Assembly (NCBI GenBank): GCA_963719485.1
Contig: OY970387.1
Location: 3,162,001 to 3,226,000 of the forward strand
DNA length: 64,000 nucleotides
Source: Bog-473 sp963719485
GTDB taxonomy: Bacteria > Actinomycetota > Acidimicrobiia > Acidimicrobiales > RAAP-2
Direction of reading: 5' to 3'
How positions within the stretch are numbered: the first letter of the stretch is position 1; every line of letters starts with the position of its first letter. The notes beneath the pieces are model-generated. The model was not told where the DNA came from. It searched no databases and saw only the letters and a list, made by a program, of their open reading frames with translations. Shown here in pieces: positions 53,934 through 63,150 of this stretch. The translations under genes were made by a program, and so were the position numbers.

Positions 53934-54502
53934 ACCGTGCTGTCGCCGGCTGCTTGGTCATCCTGCTGGCGCCGGTTCTGGCCGTCGTCGCCGTCCTGGT
54001 GCGGCTCGCCGATGGCCGGCCCCTCCTGTTCGTCCATGAGCGCGCCGGACTGAGCGGTCGTCCGTTCGGGCTCCTGAAGTTCCGCACGATGCGCCCGCCG
54101 GGCACCCCCCGGGAACCCGACGACGACCGCATCACCCAGGTCGGTCGCCTGCTCCGTCGGTCCAGCCTCGATGAGCTGCCGGGCCTGTGGAACGTGGTCC
54201 GGGGCGAGATGAACATCGTTGGTCCCCGTCCCCTGCCCGTGGCGTACACGGCCAAGTATTCGCCGACGCAAGCAAGGCGCTTGGAGGTGAGGCCCGGGCT
54301 CACGGGCCTCGTTCAGGTGCGAGGTCGCAACGCCCTCACCTGGGACGAGAAGTTCGCCCTCGACACCTGGTACGTCGAGCACCGCACCGCGCGGCTCGAC
54401 CTCCGCATTTTGTTCGAGACACCCTTGGTCGTCCTGCATGGGCGAGGCGTTTCCCACGAAGGGCACGCCACCATGCCCGAGTTCAAAGGGCAGAAGGGGT
54501 AA
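53927..54502 (+). CDS. small phosphoglycosyl transferase, PglC-like
   Basis: 191 residues: a single re-entrant N-terminal helix (CLVILLAPVLAVVAVLVRLAD) and the compact catalytic domain with KFRTMR, RRSSLDELPGLWNVVRGEMN, VGPRPLPV and RPGLTGLVQVRGRN. This is the monotopic PglC class, unlike the larger enzyme at 31.9 kb. The DE pair is present. It would transfer the diacetylated sugar phosphate to undecaprenyl phosphate. The gene has no downstream partner on this strand. Confidence 0.92.
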   Translation: MVNRAVAGCLVILLAPVLAVVAVLVRLADGRPLLFVHERAGLSGRPFGLLKFRTMRPPGTPREPDDDRITQVGRLLRRSSLDELPGLWNVVRGEMNIVGPRPLPVAYTAKYSPTQARRLEVRPGLTGLVQVRGRNALTWDEKFALDTWYVEHRTARLDLRILFETPLVVLHGRGVSHEGHATMPEFKGQKG

Positions 54503-54540
54503 GCGGCCGCAGACGAGCAGTCAAGCCTGCTGCTCTACGT

Positions 54541-55710
54541 CTAAGTCCTGCCCCTGGGCACCTTGCGCTCGAGCAATGTCTCATACGCGGCGAGCGTCGT
54601 CGCAATCACCTGACGCTGGTCGAACTCCCGCTTCGCCTTGGACGCCGCGGCGCGGCCCATCGTGGCGCGTAGAGCGGGGTCGCCCGCCAGCTGGGCCAGG
54701 GCGTCGGTGAGGGCTGGCGCATCGCGCGGGGGCACCAGCAGACCGGTCGCCCCGTGCTCGACCACCTGCCGGCAGCCGCGGATGTCGGTGGCGACGATGG
54801 GCAGCCCCACGGCCGCCGCTTCCATGGCCGAACGAGGGAAGCCCTCCCGGTGCGAGGCCAGTACGTAGATGTCGCAGGCGGCATAGAGATCTTCCACGTC
54901 GCTTCGGTTGCCCAGGAATCGCACGCCGGAGGACTCCGCGGCGGCGATTGCCGCCGGCGCGATCCCGTCCGCCTTCCCCGGTTCGCTCGGCCCGGCGACG
55001 ACGACGGTCACCTCGGGGCAGCGCCGCCGCAGCTGCGAGGCCGCCGCGAAGAGCTCGCCATAACCCTTCTCCCAGACCAGGCGGCCGACCGCGCCCACGA
55101 CGACGGTTGTGTCAGTCGCGCCCAGTTCGGCCCGTACGCGCGCTCTGGCCGCCCGAGACTCCGGCCCGGGTGTGAAGCGGTCCAGGTCGATCCCGTTGCC
55201 GAGCAGGTGGAGCCGGTCCGCCGGCACGCGGAGTGCGGTGAGGGTCGCCAAATCCTCCTCGTTCTGCACCAGCTCGGCGTCCGAGCACGTGGCGGCCAGG
55301 CGTTCCAGTCCGTAGACGGCGGCCCGTCGGGCCCACGGGTCCTCGGTCGTGGCGTAGAGGCCGTGGACGGTGTTGACCACCACCGGCACCCGAGCCGCTC
55401 GGCCGCCGAGCCGCCCGTAGATGCCAGGTTTGGGAGTGTGGGTATGCACGATGTCGGGGCGCAGGCGCCGCAGCAGCCGGTACAGCTCAGCCGCCGCCCG
55501 GGCGTCGTCCAGGGGCGACACGCTCCTCGTGGCGTGGCGCAGGCCGATATGGCGGATGCCGGCGCGCTCCAGGTCGGCCACATAGGGGCCCGGTGCAGAG
55601 ACTCCGATCACGTCGTAGCCCGCGGCGGCGAAGGCGGACAGCTGGGGCCCGAGCAGCAGGGCCAGGCTCATGTCGGTCGTGGTGACGTGGATGAGCAGGG
55701 GCTCCCTCAA
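54541..55710 (-). CDS. GT4-family glycosyltransferase
   Basis: 389 residues from a TTG that overlaps the stop of the deacetylase gene. GT-B fold: N-half HVTTTDMSLALLLGPQL, RPDIVHTHTPKPGIYGRLGG; C-half GAVGRLVWEKGYGEL, LASHREGFPRSAMEAAAVGLPIVATDI with the conserved E7E. Close to PglA/CapM-type enzymes that add the second sugar to a lipid-linked bacillosamine-like sugar; that role is inferred from the neighbours. Confidence 0.9.
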   Translation of the reverse strand: MREPLLIHVTTTDMSLALLLGPQLSAFAAAGYDVIGVSAPGPYVADLERAGIRHIGLRHATRSVSPLDDARAAAELYRLLRRLRPDIVHTHTPKPGIYGRLGGRAARVPVVVNTVHGLYATTEDPWARRAAVYGLERLAATCSDAELVQNEEDLATLTALRVPADRLHLLGNGIDLDRFTPGPESRAARARVRAELGATDTTVVVGAVGRLVWEKGYGELFAAASQLRRRCPEVTVVVAGPSEPGKADGIAPAAIAAAESSGVRFLGNRSDVEDLYAACDIYVLASHREGFPRSAMEAAAVGLPIVATDIRGCRQVVEHGATGLLVPPRDAPALTDALAQLAGDPALRATMGRAAASKAKREFDQRQVIATTLAAYETLLERKVPRGRT

Positions 55711-56549
55711 GTGGTGGCGCCCGCGAAACGGCGACGGTTGACCAGGCGCCGCAGATCGTCCTCCATGCGCATCCCCCCGGTCACCTTGCGGGCGAAGAAG
55801 GCGAGTCCGTCGTCCACCTGCACCGGCGACCGGGCCAGGCGATACGGGTCGGTCCCTCCATACGGGTTGGCCCGGGTGCCCGCGAGGGCCGCAGAGGCGA
55901 AGCGCGCTCGCACGGCTCGGTCGGCCGCGGGCGAACCGGCCAGTGCCTTGGGATACGCGAAGTGTCGCGGCTCGACGCCCAGCCGGTCTGCGATGAGGGC
56001 GACGGAGCGGTCGAGCTCCCCGTCCACCGCGCCGGCGGGCAGGCGATCGAGCAGGGCGTGGCTGTGGGTGTGGGATGCGACTGTGACGAGCCCCGTCGAG
56101 ACGGCGTCGGACAGGGCAGACCAGCTGAGCGGTGTGCCGTCACCGGGAAACGATCGCCCGCGTTCGACGAAGTCGGTGGCGACGTACAGCGTGGCGGGCA
56201 CCTGATGCCGCACCAGTATCGGAAGCGCCTCCTCGACGAAGTCGGCCGTGCCATCGTCGAACGTGATGACGACCGCATCGGGCCCCGCTGGGGGCGGTCC
56301 GGCCAGTACGGCGAGCGCGCCGTCGAGGTCGACCACTCCCGGGCCCGCCGCCAGCCGGGCCACCTGCTCCTCGAAGAGCCAGCTGGGCAGGTCGACCCGT
56401 GATGTCGTGTGGCGTCCGACCCGGTGGTAACACAGAACGACGATGCCGCGCTCGGTCCGGCGCACCAGGTCGAAAGCGGCCGCCGCTCGCTTGAGGACGC
56501 CGAGCCCGGCTCGCTGCGTCGCCGACGATCTGCCCACGGCGGCCATCAT
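55707..56549 (-). CDS. polysaccharide deacetylase
   Basis: 280 residues. NodB fold: IVVLCYHRVG, metal Asp motif VVITFDDGTADF near residue 97, SHTHSHALLDRL near 155. Residues for Zn binding and catalysis are kept. No clear signal peptide. It removes acetyl groups from a glycan, here presumably the lipid-linked or exported polymer made by this cluster. Expressed with the GT4 gene. Confidence 0.9.
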   Translation of the reverse strand: MMAAVGRSSATQRAGLGVLKRAAAAFDLVRRTERGIVVLCYHRVGRHTTSRVDLPSWLFEEQVARLAAGPGVVDLDGALAVLAGPPPAGPDAVVITFDDGTADFVEEALPILVRHQVPATLYVATDFVERGRSFPGDGTPLSWSALSDAVSTGLVTVASHTHSHALLDRLPAGAVDGELDRSVALIADRLGVEPRHFAYPKALAGSPAADRAVRARFASAALAGTRANPYGGTDPYRLARSPVQVDDGLAFFARKVTGGMRMEDDLRRLVNRRRFAGATT

Positions 56550-56592
56550 GCCAGGCGGCGGCGCCGTGCCTGGGGCCTAGGCTCAGGGGCCC

Positions 56593-57645
56593 ATGGGGGC
56601 GGCACGTCGGCGGAAAGAGACGAGTGGGCACGGCTCAACGGCGCGCCCGCCCGCGGGACGCGGCGCGGCGCCAGCGGGGCTGGTTCTGCGCCCCGGCGTT
56701 CCCGGGGACGTGCCTGCCATCCTCGATCTTCTCTGCCTGTCGCTCGGGTGGCAGCCCGACGAGCAGCATCGCGCGCTCTTCGCCTGGAAGCACCGGGACA
56801 ACCCGTTCGGGCCCTCCCCGAACTGGGTGGCCGTCGACGGGGAGGGCTTGGTCGGGGTGCGCATGTTCATGCGCTGGGGCTTCCTCGCAGGGAACCGGGC
56901 CATCCGGGCCGTACGGGCGGTCGACACCGCCACTCACCCCAGAGCCCGCGGTCTCGGGGTCTTCCGGGCTCTGACCTTGCGGGGGGTGGGCGAGATGAAA
57001 GCAGAAGGGGTGGATTGGGTTTTCAACACACCCAACGACCAGAGCCTCGAGGGTTACCTCACCATGGGCTGGCGGCGTCTGGGGCGACTCCCGGTGGTGC
57101 TCCGCCCCGCCAGCATCAGCGTCGTGCCCCGTCTGAAGGCGGCCCGGGTGGCGGCGGATCTGTGGTCGGTGCCGACGTCGGCCGGCGACGATGCCGCCTC
57201 GGTGCTGGCCGAGGAAAAGGAGTTGGCCGAGCTGCTGGCCTCGCAGCCTCCGGGCGCCGCTGGTGTGCGGACCGCCCGCAGTGCCGCCTACCTACAATGG
57301 CGTTACGGGGCCGGCCCCGTAGGGTACCGGGCCCTGTTGGCTGGGTCCTCGCTGCGTGACGGCGTGGTGTTCTTCCGGCTGCGCCGACGGGGCCCGGCCA
57401 CAGAGGTGGCCATCGCCGACGCTGTGGTTCCCGCGGGTGATGCCCGGCTGGCCGGCCGGCTGGCCCGCCGCGTGCTCGAATGCAGCGGAGGCGACTACGC
57501 CATCGCGCTCGGCGCAGCCCGGCCGCGGGGATGGTTCCGCCTGCCCCGCATCGGTCCCGTGCTGACATGGCGGGCCCTGGCCAACGAAAACGCGCCACCG
57601 ATCGGACAGTGGGAGCTGAGCACTGGTGACGTCGAGTTGTTCTGA
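56593..57645 (+). CDS. GNAT-family acetyltransferase
   Basis: 350 residues. The GNAT core covers about residues 30-170: LVLRPGVPGDVPAILDLLCLSLGWQPDEQ, then AVDTATHPRARGLGVFRALT as the acetyl-CoA-binding motif A, and FNTPNDQSLEGYLTMGWRRLGRLPVVLR. The second half resembles the extended GNAT proteins of exopolysaccharide loci. Substrate unknown, probably a glycan precursor. Divergent from the deacetylase. Confidence 0.8.
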   Translation: MGAARRRKETSGHGSTARPPAGRGAAPAGLVLRPGVPGDVPAILDLLCLSLGWQPDEQHRALFAWKHRDNPFGPSPNWVAVDGEGLVGVRMFMRWGFLAGNRAIRAVRAVDTATHPRARGLGVFRALTLRGVGEMKAEGVDWVFNTPNDQSLEGYLTMGWRRLGRLPVVLRPASISVVPRLKAARVAADLWSVPTSAGDDAASVLAEEKELAELLASQPPGAAGVRTARSAAYLQWRYGAGPVGYRALLAGSSLRDGVVFFRLRRRGPATEVAIADAVVPAGDARLAGRLARRVLECSGGDYAIALGAARPRGWFRLPRIGPVLTWRALANENAPPIGQWELSTGDVELF

Positions 57646-57837
57646 GGGTCATCACTCCGTCACCGCTGTCGCCGTGCTCGAGAGCCTCGACTTCGCCGAC
57701 TGGCAACCGCGGTGCGGAGACGGCTGACAGCTGCCCGACCGAATGGGTCACTTGGAACAGGACGGGTCGTTGCCTGCACTGGACGGACACCCTCTATCGG
57801 TGGAATCAGGCTGAGACGGTCAACTACGGTCCGGGTA

Positions 57838-58776
57838 ATGAAGACCGTGGTCACTGGAGCAGCAGGGTTCATCGGGAGCCATCTGTCCGAAGCCCTCGTC
57901 GCCCGCGGCGACAGTGTCGTGGGAATCGACTCCTTCACGACCAACTACGAACAACACCGCAAGCGTTCCAACCTGACATCGCTTCTGGCCGGACCGCGGT
58001 TCGAGCTCGTCGAGGCCGACATTCGCGACACCGACCTGGACGAAGTACTCGCGGGCACTGACGTCGTCTACCACCTTGCTGGCAAGCCAGGCGTCCGGAC
58101 CTCGTTCGGTCCGGGATTCGCCGACTATTGCAGTGACAACATCCTTGGGACACAACGGATTCTCGAGGCCGCACGGGCCGTGGGGGTCGCCCGCGTCGTG
58201 TTCGCGTCGAGCTCGTCGATCTACGGGAATGCCCTCCGCTATCCCACACTCGAGGATGATGCGCCAATGCCGTACAGTCCCTATGGCGTCACCAAGTACG
58301 CGGCAGAGCAGCTCTGCCGGGTGTACGACGCCAACTGGACGCTGCCCACAGTGATCCTGCGCTACTTCACGGTCTACGGGCCCCGCCAACGCCCGGACAT
58401 GGCGATCCAGCGGCTCGTGACGGCGGCGCTGGGTGGTCAGGCATTCCCGCTGCAAGGAACGGGAACTGCAGCGCGGGCCTTCACCTATGTCGGTGACGTC
58501 GTACGGGCCACGATGGCCGCGGGGGTAGCCGACGCCGCACCGGGCACGACCCTCAATGTCTCGGGTGGGTCAAGCGTGACAATGCTCGAGCTCATCGCCC
58601 TCGTCGAGCAACTCACGGGGTGTCATGTGGCGATCGATTCACTTCCTGATCAAGCCGGAGACGTCGCACGCACCGCAGGCGACATCGGCCGCGCCGAACG
58701 CCTGCTGGGTTGGGTTCCCGAGGTCTCCTTGAGGAGTGGGTTGGAGGCCCAGATCGGCGCCGTTCGTGGGGCTTGA
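57838..58776 (+). CDS. NAD-dependent sugar epimerase/dehydratase
   Basis: 312 residues from ATG 57838. VVTGAAGFIGSHLSEAL, VYHLAGKPGVRTSFG, SSSSIYGN, YGVTKYAAEQL (catalytic YxxxK) and RYFTVYGPRQRPDMAI place it with UDP-glucose/UDP-glucuronate 4-epimerases. It supplies an epimerised nucleotide sugar to the cluster; the dehydrogenase at the window end could provide its substrate. Confidence 0.9.
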   Translation: MKTVVTGAAGFIGSHLSEALVARGDSVVGIDSFTTNYEQHRKRSNLTSLLAGPRFELVEADIRDTDLDEVLAGTDVVYHLAGKPGVRTSFGPGFADYCSDNILGTQRILEAARAVGVARVVFASSSSIYGNALRYPTLEDDAPMPYSPYGVTKYAAEQLCRVYDANWTLPTVILRYFTVYGPRQRPDMAIQRLVTAALGGQAFPLQGTGTAARAFTYVGDVVRATMAAGVADAAPGTTLNVSGGSSVTMLELIALVEQLTGCHVAIDSLPDQAGDVARTAGDIGRAERLLGWVPEVSLRSGLEAQIGAVRGA

Positions 58777-58858
58777 GGGAACCGTGCGCTGAGTGAGCCG
58801 ATGGCGGGCGGGAGCGCCGAGCCTCGACCCTTCGCCGGGCTAGGTTGACGGTCGCCCT

Positions 58859-60016
58859 ATGCGCGTTGTCCATCTGATTGACAGCCTCGCTCCAGGCGGC
58901 GCTGAACGCTCGTTGGTTGACGTGACGCCGCACCTGATTCGGCATGGCGTGGACCTCGGAATCGTCGTTCTGCATGATCGGCAAGGCCTGACCGAGGAGG
59001 TGCGTTCAGCGGGCGCATCGGTTGATGCGCTCGCGGGCTCCAATCGGATTACCTGGGTACGTCAGGCGACCAACCTGATCAAGGCTCGCCAGCCGGATCT
59101 CGTTCACACCACACTCTTCGACGCTGACTTGGTGGGTCGCACGGCCGCCAGGCTCGCGGGTGTGCGAGTGGTATCGAGTCTGGTGAACACTCCCTATGGG
59201 ACTGAACACCGGGCGGAAGCAACTCAGCGCGCCATGAAGGTCCGCGCGGCTCAACTGGCAGACATCACGACGTGTCGCGTGGTCTCTCGGTTCCGGGCGG
59301 TCTCACAAGCGGTGAAGGTTGCTTCGGTCGAACGGCTGCACCTCAACGCGGACCTCGTCGAGGTCATCCCAGGAGGCCGCGACCCGGCTCGTCTCGGTCG
59401 GGCCACGGCGGTCCGGAGATCGGCCGCCCGCGCAAGTCTGAGTCTGGGGACCGAGCCAGTTGTCCTCGCCGTGGGACGGCAGGAGCCGCAGAAGGGTTTT
59501 GACCTGCTGCTGCGGGCGGTTCCGGCTTTGCGGGAGGCCAATCCCAACGTGCAGGTGATTGTGGCGGGACAGCAAGGGCGCTCATCGGCCGAACTGACCT
59601 CGATCATCAATGAGCTCGACCTGGCCGGATCAGTGCGCCTGCTCGGGCACCGTGACGACATCGCCGAGCTCTTCTGTGGCGCGGACGTCTTCGTCCTCCC
59701 CTCCCTGCGGGAGGGGATGCCCGGCGCCGTGGTGGAGGCCATGGCGCTCGAGGTCCCGATCGTGGCCAGCGACATCGCGCCAGTCCGAGAAGCGCTCGGT
59801 GATCCGACTCTGGCGGATTTGTTCAAACCAGGGGACATGGCGGGCCTGACGACCGCGGTGACCAAGGCCATCAAGGATCCGACGGGCGGCCGGCAGCGTG
59901 CCACCCTGGCCCGGGAGCAGTTCATTGCACAGTACGACGTGGCTCGCGTGGCCGAGCGATTGGTGGCCTTCTACCAGACAGCGCTGGAGGTGCCTGTCGG
60001 CACGCACCGAAAATGA
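58859..60016 (+). CDS. GT4-family glycosyltransferase
   Basis: 385 residues. N-half VVHLIDSLAPGGAERSLVDV (the AGGAE-type loop), C-half VLAVGRQEPQKGFDLLLRAV and LPSLREGMPGAVVEAMALEVPIVASDI with the E7E pair. A retaining GT-B enzyme for glycan assembly. Followed by a small GT2 gene. Confidence 0.9.
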   Translation: MRVVHLIDSLAPGGAERSLVDVTPHLIRHGVDLGIVVLHDRQGLTEEVRSAGASVDALAGSNRITWVRQATNLIKARQPDLVHTTLFDADLVGRTAARLAGVRVVSSLVNTPYGTEHRAEATQRAMKVRAAQLADITTCRVVSRFRAVSQAVKVASVERLHLNADLVEVIPGGRDPARLGRATAVRRSAARASLSLGTEPVVLAVGRQEPQKGFDLLLRAVPALREANPNVQVIVAGQQGRSSAELTSIINELDLAGSVRLLGHRDDIAELFCGADVFVLPSLREGMPGAVVEAMALEVPIVASDIAPVREALGDPTLADLFKPGDMAGLTTAVTKAIKDPTGGRQRATLAREQFIAQYDVARVAERLVAFYQTALEVPVGTHRK

Positions 60017-60101
60017 AATGAGGTCGAGTTGTTGAGTTCACCTGAGGCGGCCATTGCGCGCCGGGACCGGCGGAGTGCGTGAGTCCGCTGAGGGCACGGT
60101 G

Positions 60102-60752
60102 ATGGACGTCTGCGTGGTCACCTATCGCAACGACGCCAGCCGGATCAGTGCTGCGCTTCGGCCCGGCGACGAGTTGTGGGTACGGGACAACACTTTCGAC
60201 AACATTGGCTTTGGGCGCGCGGCCAACGAACTCGCAGCCCGGGGCAACCAGCCGGTCATCCTGTTCGTGAACCCCGACGGCGACCCAGCACCAGATTGCT
60301 TGGACCGACTGGAGCGGGCACTTGACGACCCGGGCGTGGTCGCCGCAGAAGCGGCACAGTTCGTTGGCTGCAGGTGGGATTGGGACCCGGACCGGCTGAG
60401 TTGGCTGTCGGGCGCCTGCTTCGCCGTGCGCCGAGCGGCCTTTGAGACAGTCGGTGGATTCGACACGAGGCTCTTCCTCTACGGCGAGGATATTGACCTG
60501 TCGTGGCGGCTGGCCCGAGTGGGGAGCCTGAAGCACTGCGCCGAGGCTCTGTTCCTCCACGACCGCCACGGCCCTAGCTGGCGGAGGCTGTTTCGGATAG
60601 AGCGATCTGCGTTAGCCGTGCATGCTTGGCACCAACGACCAATCGGGCGCCGGATGTTCCGCGACGGGCTGGCGAACCTCGTCCGTGGTGAGGCGCAGTC
60701 AGGCACAGCCCGGCTTGCGGCGTTGGTGATGCACTGGGTCAAACCGCTGTGA
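60102..60752 (+). CDS. GT2-family glycosyltransferase (rhamnosyltransferase-like)
   Basis: 216 residues from ATG 60102. A compact GT-A fold: VCVVTYRNDASRI, NIGFGRAANELAA, LFVNPDGDP (the DxD-like metal site), SGACFAVRRAAFETVGGFDTRLFLYGEDIDLSWR. It is short, lacking the C-terminal extension of typical WbbL-type enzymes. Probably extends the surface glycan. Confidence 0.86.
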   Translation: MDVCVVTYRNDASRISAALRPGDELWVRDNTFDNIGFGRAANELAARGNQPVILFVNPDGDPAPDCLDRLERALDDPGVVAAEAAQFVGCRWDWDPDRLSWLSGACFAVRRAAFETVGGFDTRLFLYGEDIDLSWRLARVGSLKHCAEALFLHDRHGPSWRRLFRIERSALAVHAWHQRPIGRRMFRDGLANLVRGEAQSGTARLAALVMHWVKPL

Positions 60753-60947
60753 CCGATGTTTCCTGCCACCAAGAGGTGGTCAATGGTGCTGGATTGAGGA
60801 CCGGCAAACTCAGCCATCACAACCTGGCTACGCACTGGGCTCACTGAGCGTTCTCCCGAGGCACGCACCGCCTGGCATCTCGTATGAACCTTCGTCGAGC
60901 GCCGATGGACGAGAAAGGGTATGCCTCTCAAGCGACCAGAACCCCGC

Positions 60948-63023
60948 TCAGCTCATCGTCGGCGCGGTTCTCGACGGGCTGGTTTCTCCGTACAGCTGGG
61001 CCATCTGCGCAGCGACAGGGCCCGGCTCGTGCGCTTTGACCCGGAGCATGCCGGCGTGACCCATGCGCTCTCGTCGTTCGCTATCGAGGGCCAGGTCCCT
61101 GATCGCGGCCGCGGCAGCATGCACATCACCAGGCGGCACGAGAAGCCCGGCCTCATCGCCGAGGAGTCGACGCAACGGCGGAAGATCACTGGCGACCACG
61201 GGTATCCCGTTTGCCATCGCCTCGGCCACGACCGATCCGAAAGACTCATCGAGGGATGGGCAGATCACGATATTGCAATGGGCGTACGCCTCTCGCACAT
61301 CGGTCACCTCCCCAGCCATCTCGATTTGATCGTCGGGGAGCGCGCGCAGCTCCCGCCACACGTCGGGCATGACGCCTTCGGGGCCGGCGTAAAGAACCCA
61401 GTGCAAGTCCTCCGCGGTGAGGCAGCGAATGAGGGACGGCAACAGGTGGAAGCCTTTGTCGTAGGTGGGCGCGCCCAAGTAGGCGACCGTGACACCTGGT
61501 CCCGATGGCCGGTGGGTTGCCCGCACGCCTGCGACGTCAATGGGATGAGGCACCACGGTCACCCCGTTGACCGTCGTCATGCCGGCGGCCACCAGCATCT
61601 CCTTGGCCTCGTCGGAGACGGCGACGAAGTGCGTGATGGGCGTGATCCGTTTGAGCAGAGGGGCCAGCCGGCGTGACCAGGGCGACACGTTCCGGTCGTG
61701 CACCCAGACCACAACCGGCTTCCGGCTCATCAGCGCCGCCAGGGCCACCAGATTGCGTTCCGCCAACCCATTGGCGTGAATGGCCGTGAGCTCCCTGCGA
61801 TGTCGTTTGGCGTATGCCGCCAAGGTGACCGCCGCACCGCACCGGGCGAGCAAGCGCGGCCGTCCTTCTCCCGGCAGAATCAACCGTTCCTCGAACACGC
61901 CGCGCTCGTCCAAGGCGTCTGTGAAGGCGGTAGGAGAAGGGCAGGCTACGACCCGACGCGTGCCATTGAGGTGACCAAGCAGGGTGGCCAAGCTGCGGTT
62001 CGATCCGCCCAGACCAGAGGCCACGGCGACGAAGAGGACGCAGCGGGGCGCTGACGCCGTGGACGAATTGTCTCCTCGTGCTCGAGAACTGCGACCGAGC
62101 ATCGGCCAGGCAGCTCGGGCCGTCGCCGGCAGAAGGCTCAGCGCCAGCCGCGCGGCGTGCTCCGGCCGCGGATTGGCCACCAGGGCGGCTGCGAAGTGCC
62201 GTCGGGCTGGTCCCAGCCGGCCGATGCGGGCCTGGTCGGAGCCGACGATGGCGTGGTACGAAGCCCACAACTGCGGGAACTTTCGCCGCCATGCCCGGTG
62301 GTGCTCGAGCACGTACGCGGCACTTGCGACGCGGGAGACGGTGTAGTCCTCATCGATGCCAGCAGGGCGCACCCGAACCAAGACATCGGGAACCGTGGCC
62401 GTCACGGGAGGGGGAGTGGACCCGAAGAGGAGACGCAGGGCCAATTCGGTGTTCTCGCCGAATCGCAGCTCGGGGATGAAACCTCCACTCGCCAGGAACA
62501 ACTCACGGCGCAGCGCCACCTGACCAGCTCCGAAATGGTTGGGTAGCTCGCTTGGGTCAACCGGCCCACTGCCAGGCGACCAGCGCCAGCGGGTCACTCC
62601 ATCAGTACCGACAGCCTCCATTCCGCACACGGCAACATCGGGATCCGTACTCGAGATGGCGTTCCAGAATTTCTCCAGCCACGATGGAAGGGCGACGTCA
62701 TCGCTGTCAAGGAACACGAGATAGCGCCCTCGGGCCAATCGGGCGCCCTCGTTCCGCGTCGCCGACACCCCGCGGTGTTCGCACTTTATGTAGCGCACTC
62801 GTCCATCGGCCAGCGCGTCTACGACAGCTTCGGTGTCGTCGATCGAACCGTCGTCGGCAATAATGAGCTCGAGGTCCCGCCAGCCTTGCGCAAGGACGCT
62901 GTCGCAGGCTTGGCGCAGAAGTTGGGCGCGATTGTACGTCGGAATCACAACGCTGAACATCGGCGTGGTCGTAGCCATGGTCATGGCTGTCTCCAGATTT
63001 GGGGCGCTTCCGTGGAATTCCAT
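60948..63023 (-). CDS. two-domain glycosyltransferase (GT2 plus GT4 fusion)
   Basis: 691 residues; ATG 63023 or a nearby ATG (62984, 62978). Residues about 20-260 form a GT2 GT-A domain (FSVVIPTYNRAQLLRQACDSVLAQ, IIADDGSIDDT, LVFLDSDDVALP). After a helical linker, residues about 330-680 form a GT4 GT-B domain (VASGLGGSNRSLATLLGHL, LGAPTYDKGFHLLPSL, CPSLDESFGSVVAEAMANGIPVVASDL). Fusion implies that two successive sugars are added by one protein. Transcribed against its neighbours. Confidence 0.88.
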   Translation of the reverse strand: MEFHGSAPNLETAMTMATTTPMFSVVIPTYNRAQLLRQACDSVLAQGWRDLELIIADDGSIDDTEAVVDALADGRVRYIKCEHRGVSATRNEGARLARGRYLVFLDSDDVALPSWLEKFWNAISSTDPDVAVCGMEAVGTDGVTRWRWSPGSGPVDPSELPNHFGAGQVALRRELFLASGGFIPELRFGENTELALRLLFGSTPPPVTATVPDVLVRVRPAGIDEDYTVSRVASAAYVLEHHRAWRRKFPQLWASYHAIVGSDQARIGRLGPARRHFAAALVANPRPEHAARLALSLLPATARAAWPMLGRSSRARGDNSSTASAPRCVLFVAVASGLGGSNRSLATLLGHLNGTRRVVACPSPTAFTDALDERGVFEERLILPGEGRPRLLARCGAAVTLAAYAKRHRRELTAIHANGLAERNLVALAALMSRKPVVVWVHDRNVSPWSRRLAPLLKRITPITHFVAVSDEAKEMLVAAGMTTVNGVTVVPHPIDVAGVRATHRPSGPGVTVAYLGAPTYDKGFHLLPSLIRCLTAEDLHWVLYAGPEGVMPDVWRELRALPDDQIEMAGEVTDVREAYAHCNIVICPSLDESFGSVVAEAMANGIPVVASDLPPLRRLLGDEAGLLVPPGDVHAAAAAIRDLALDSERRERMGHAGMLRVKAHEPGPVAAQMAQLYGETSPSRTAPTMS

Positions 63024-63150
63024 GAAAATCCACAGCAGACGGATTCGGGTGCTTGCGCTTGCCCTGACCTGCTCCTCACTTGTGTGACGATACTGGGACC
63101 CTCACTGGATAACATGCCCGCGGTTGGTCACCACATGAAAGGAGTCACCC

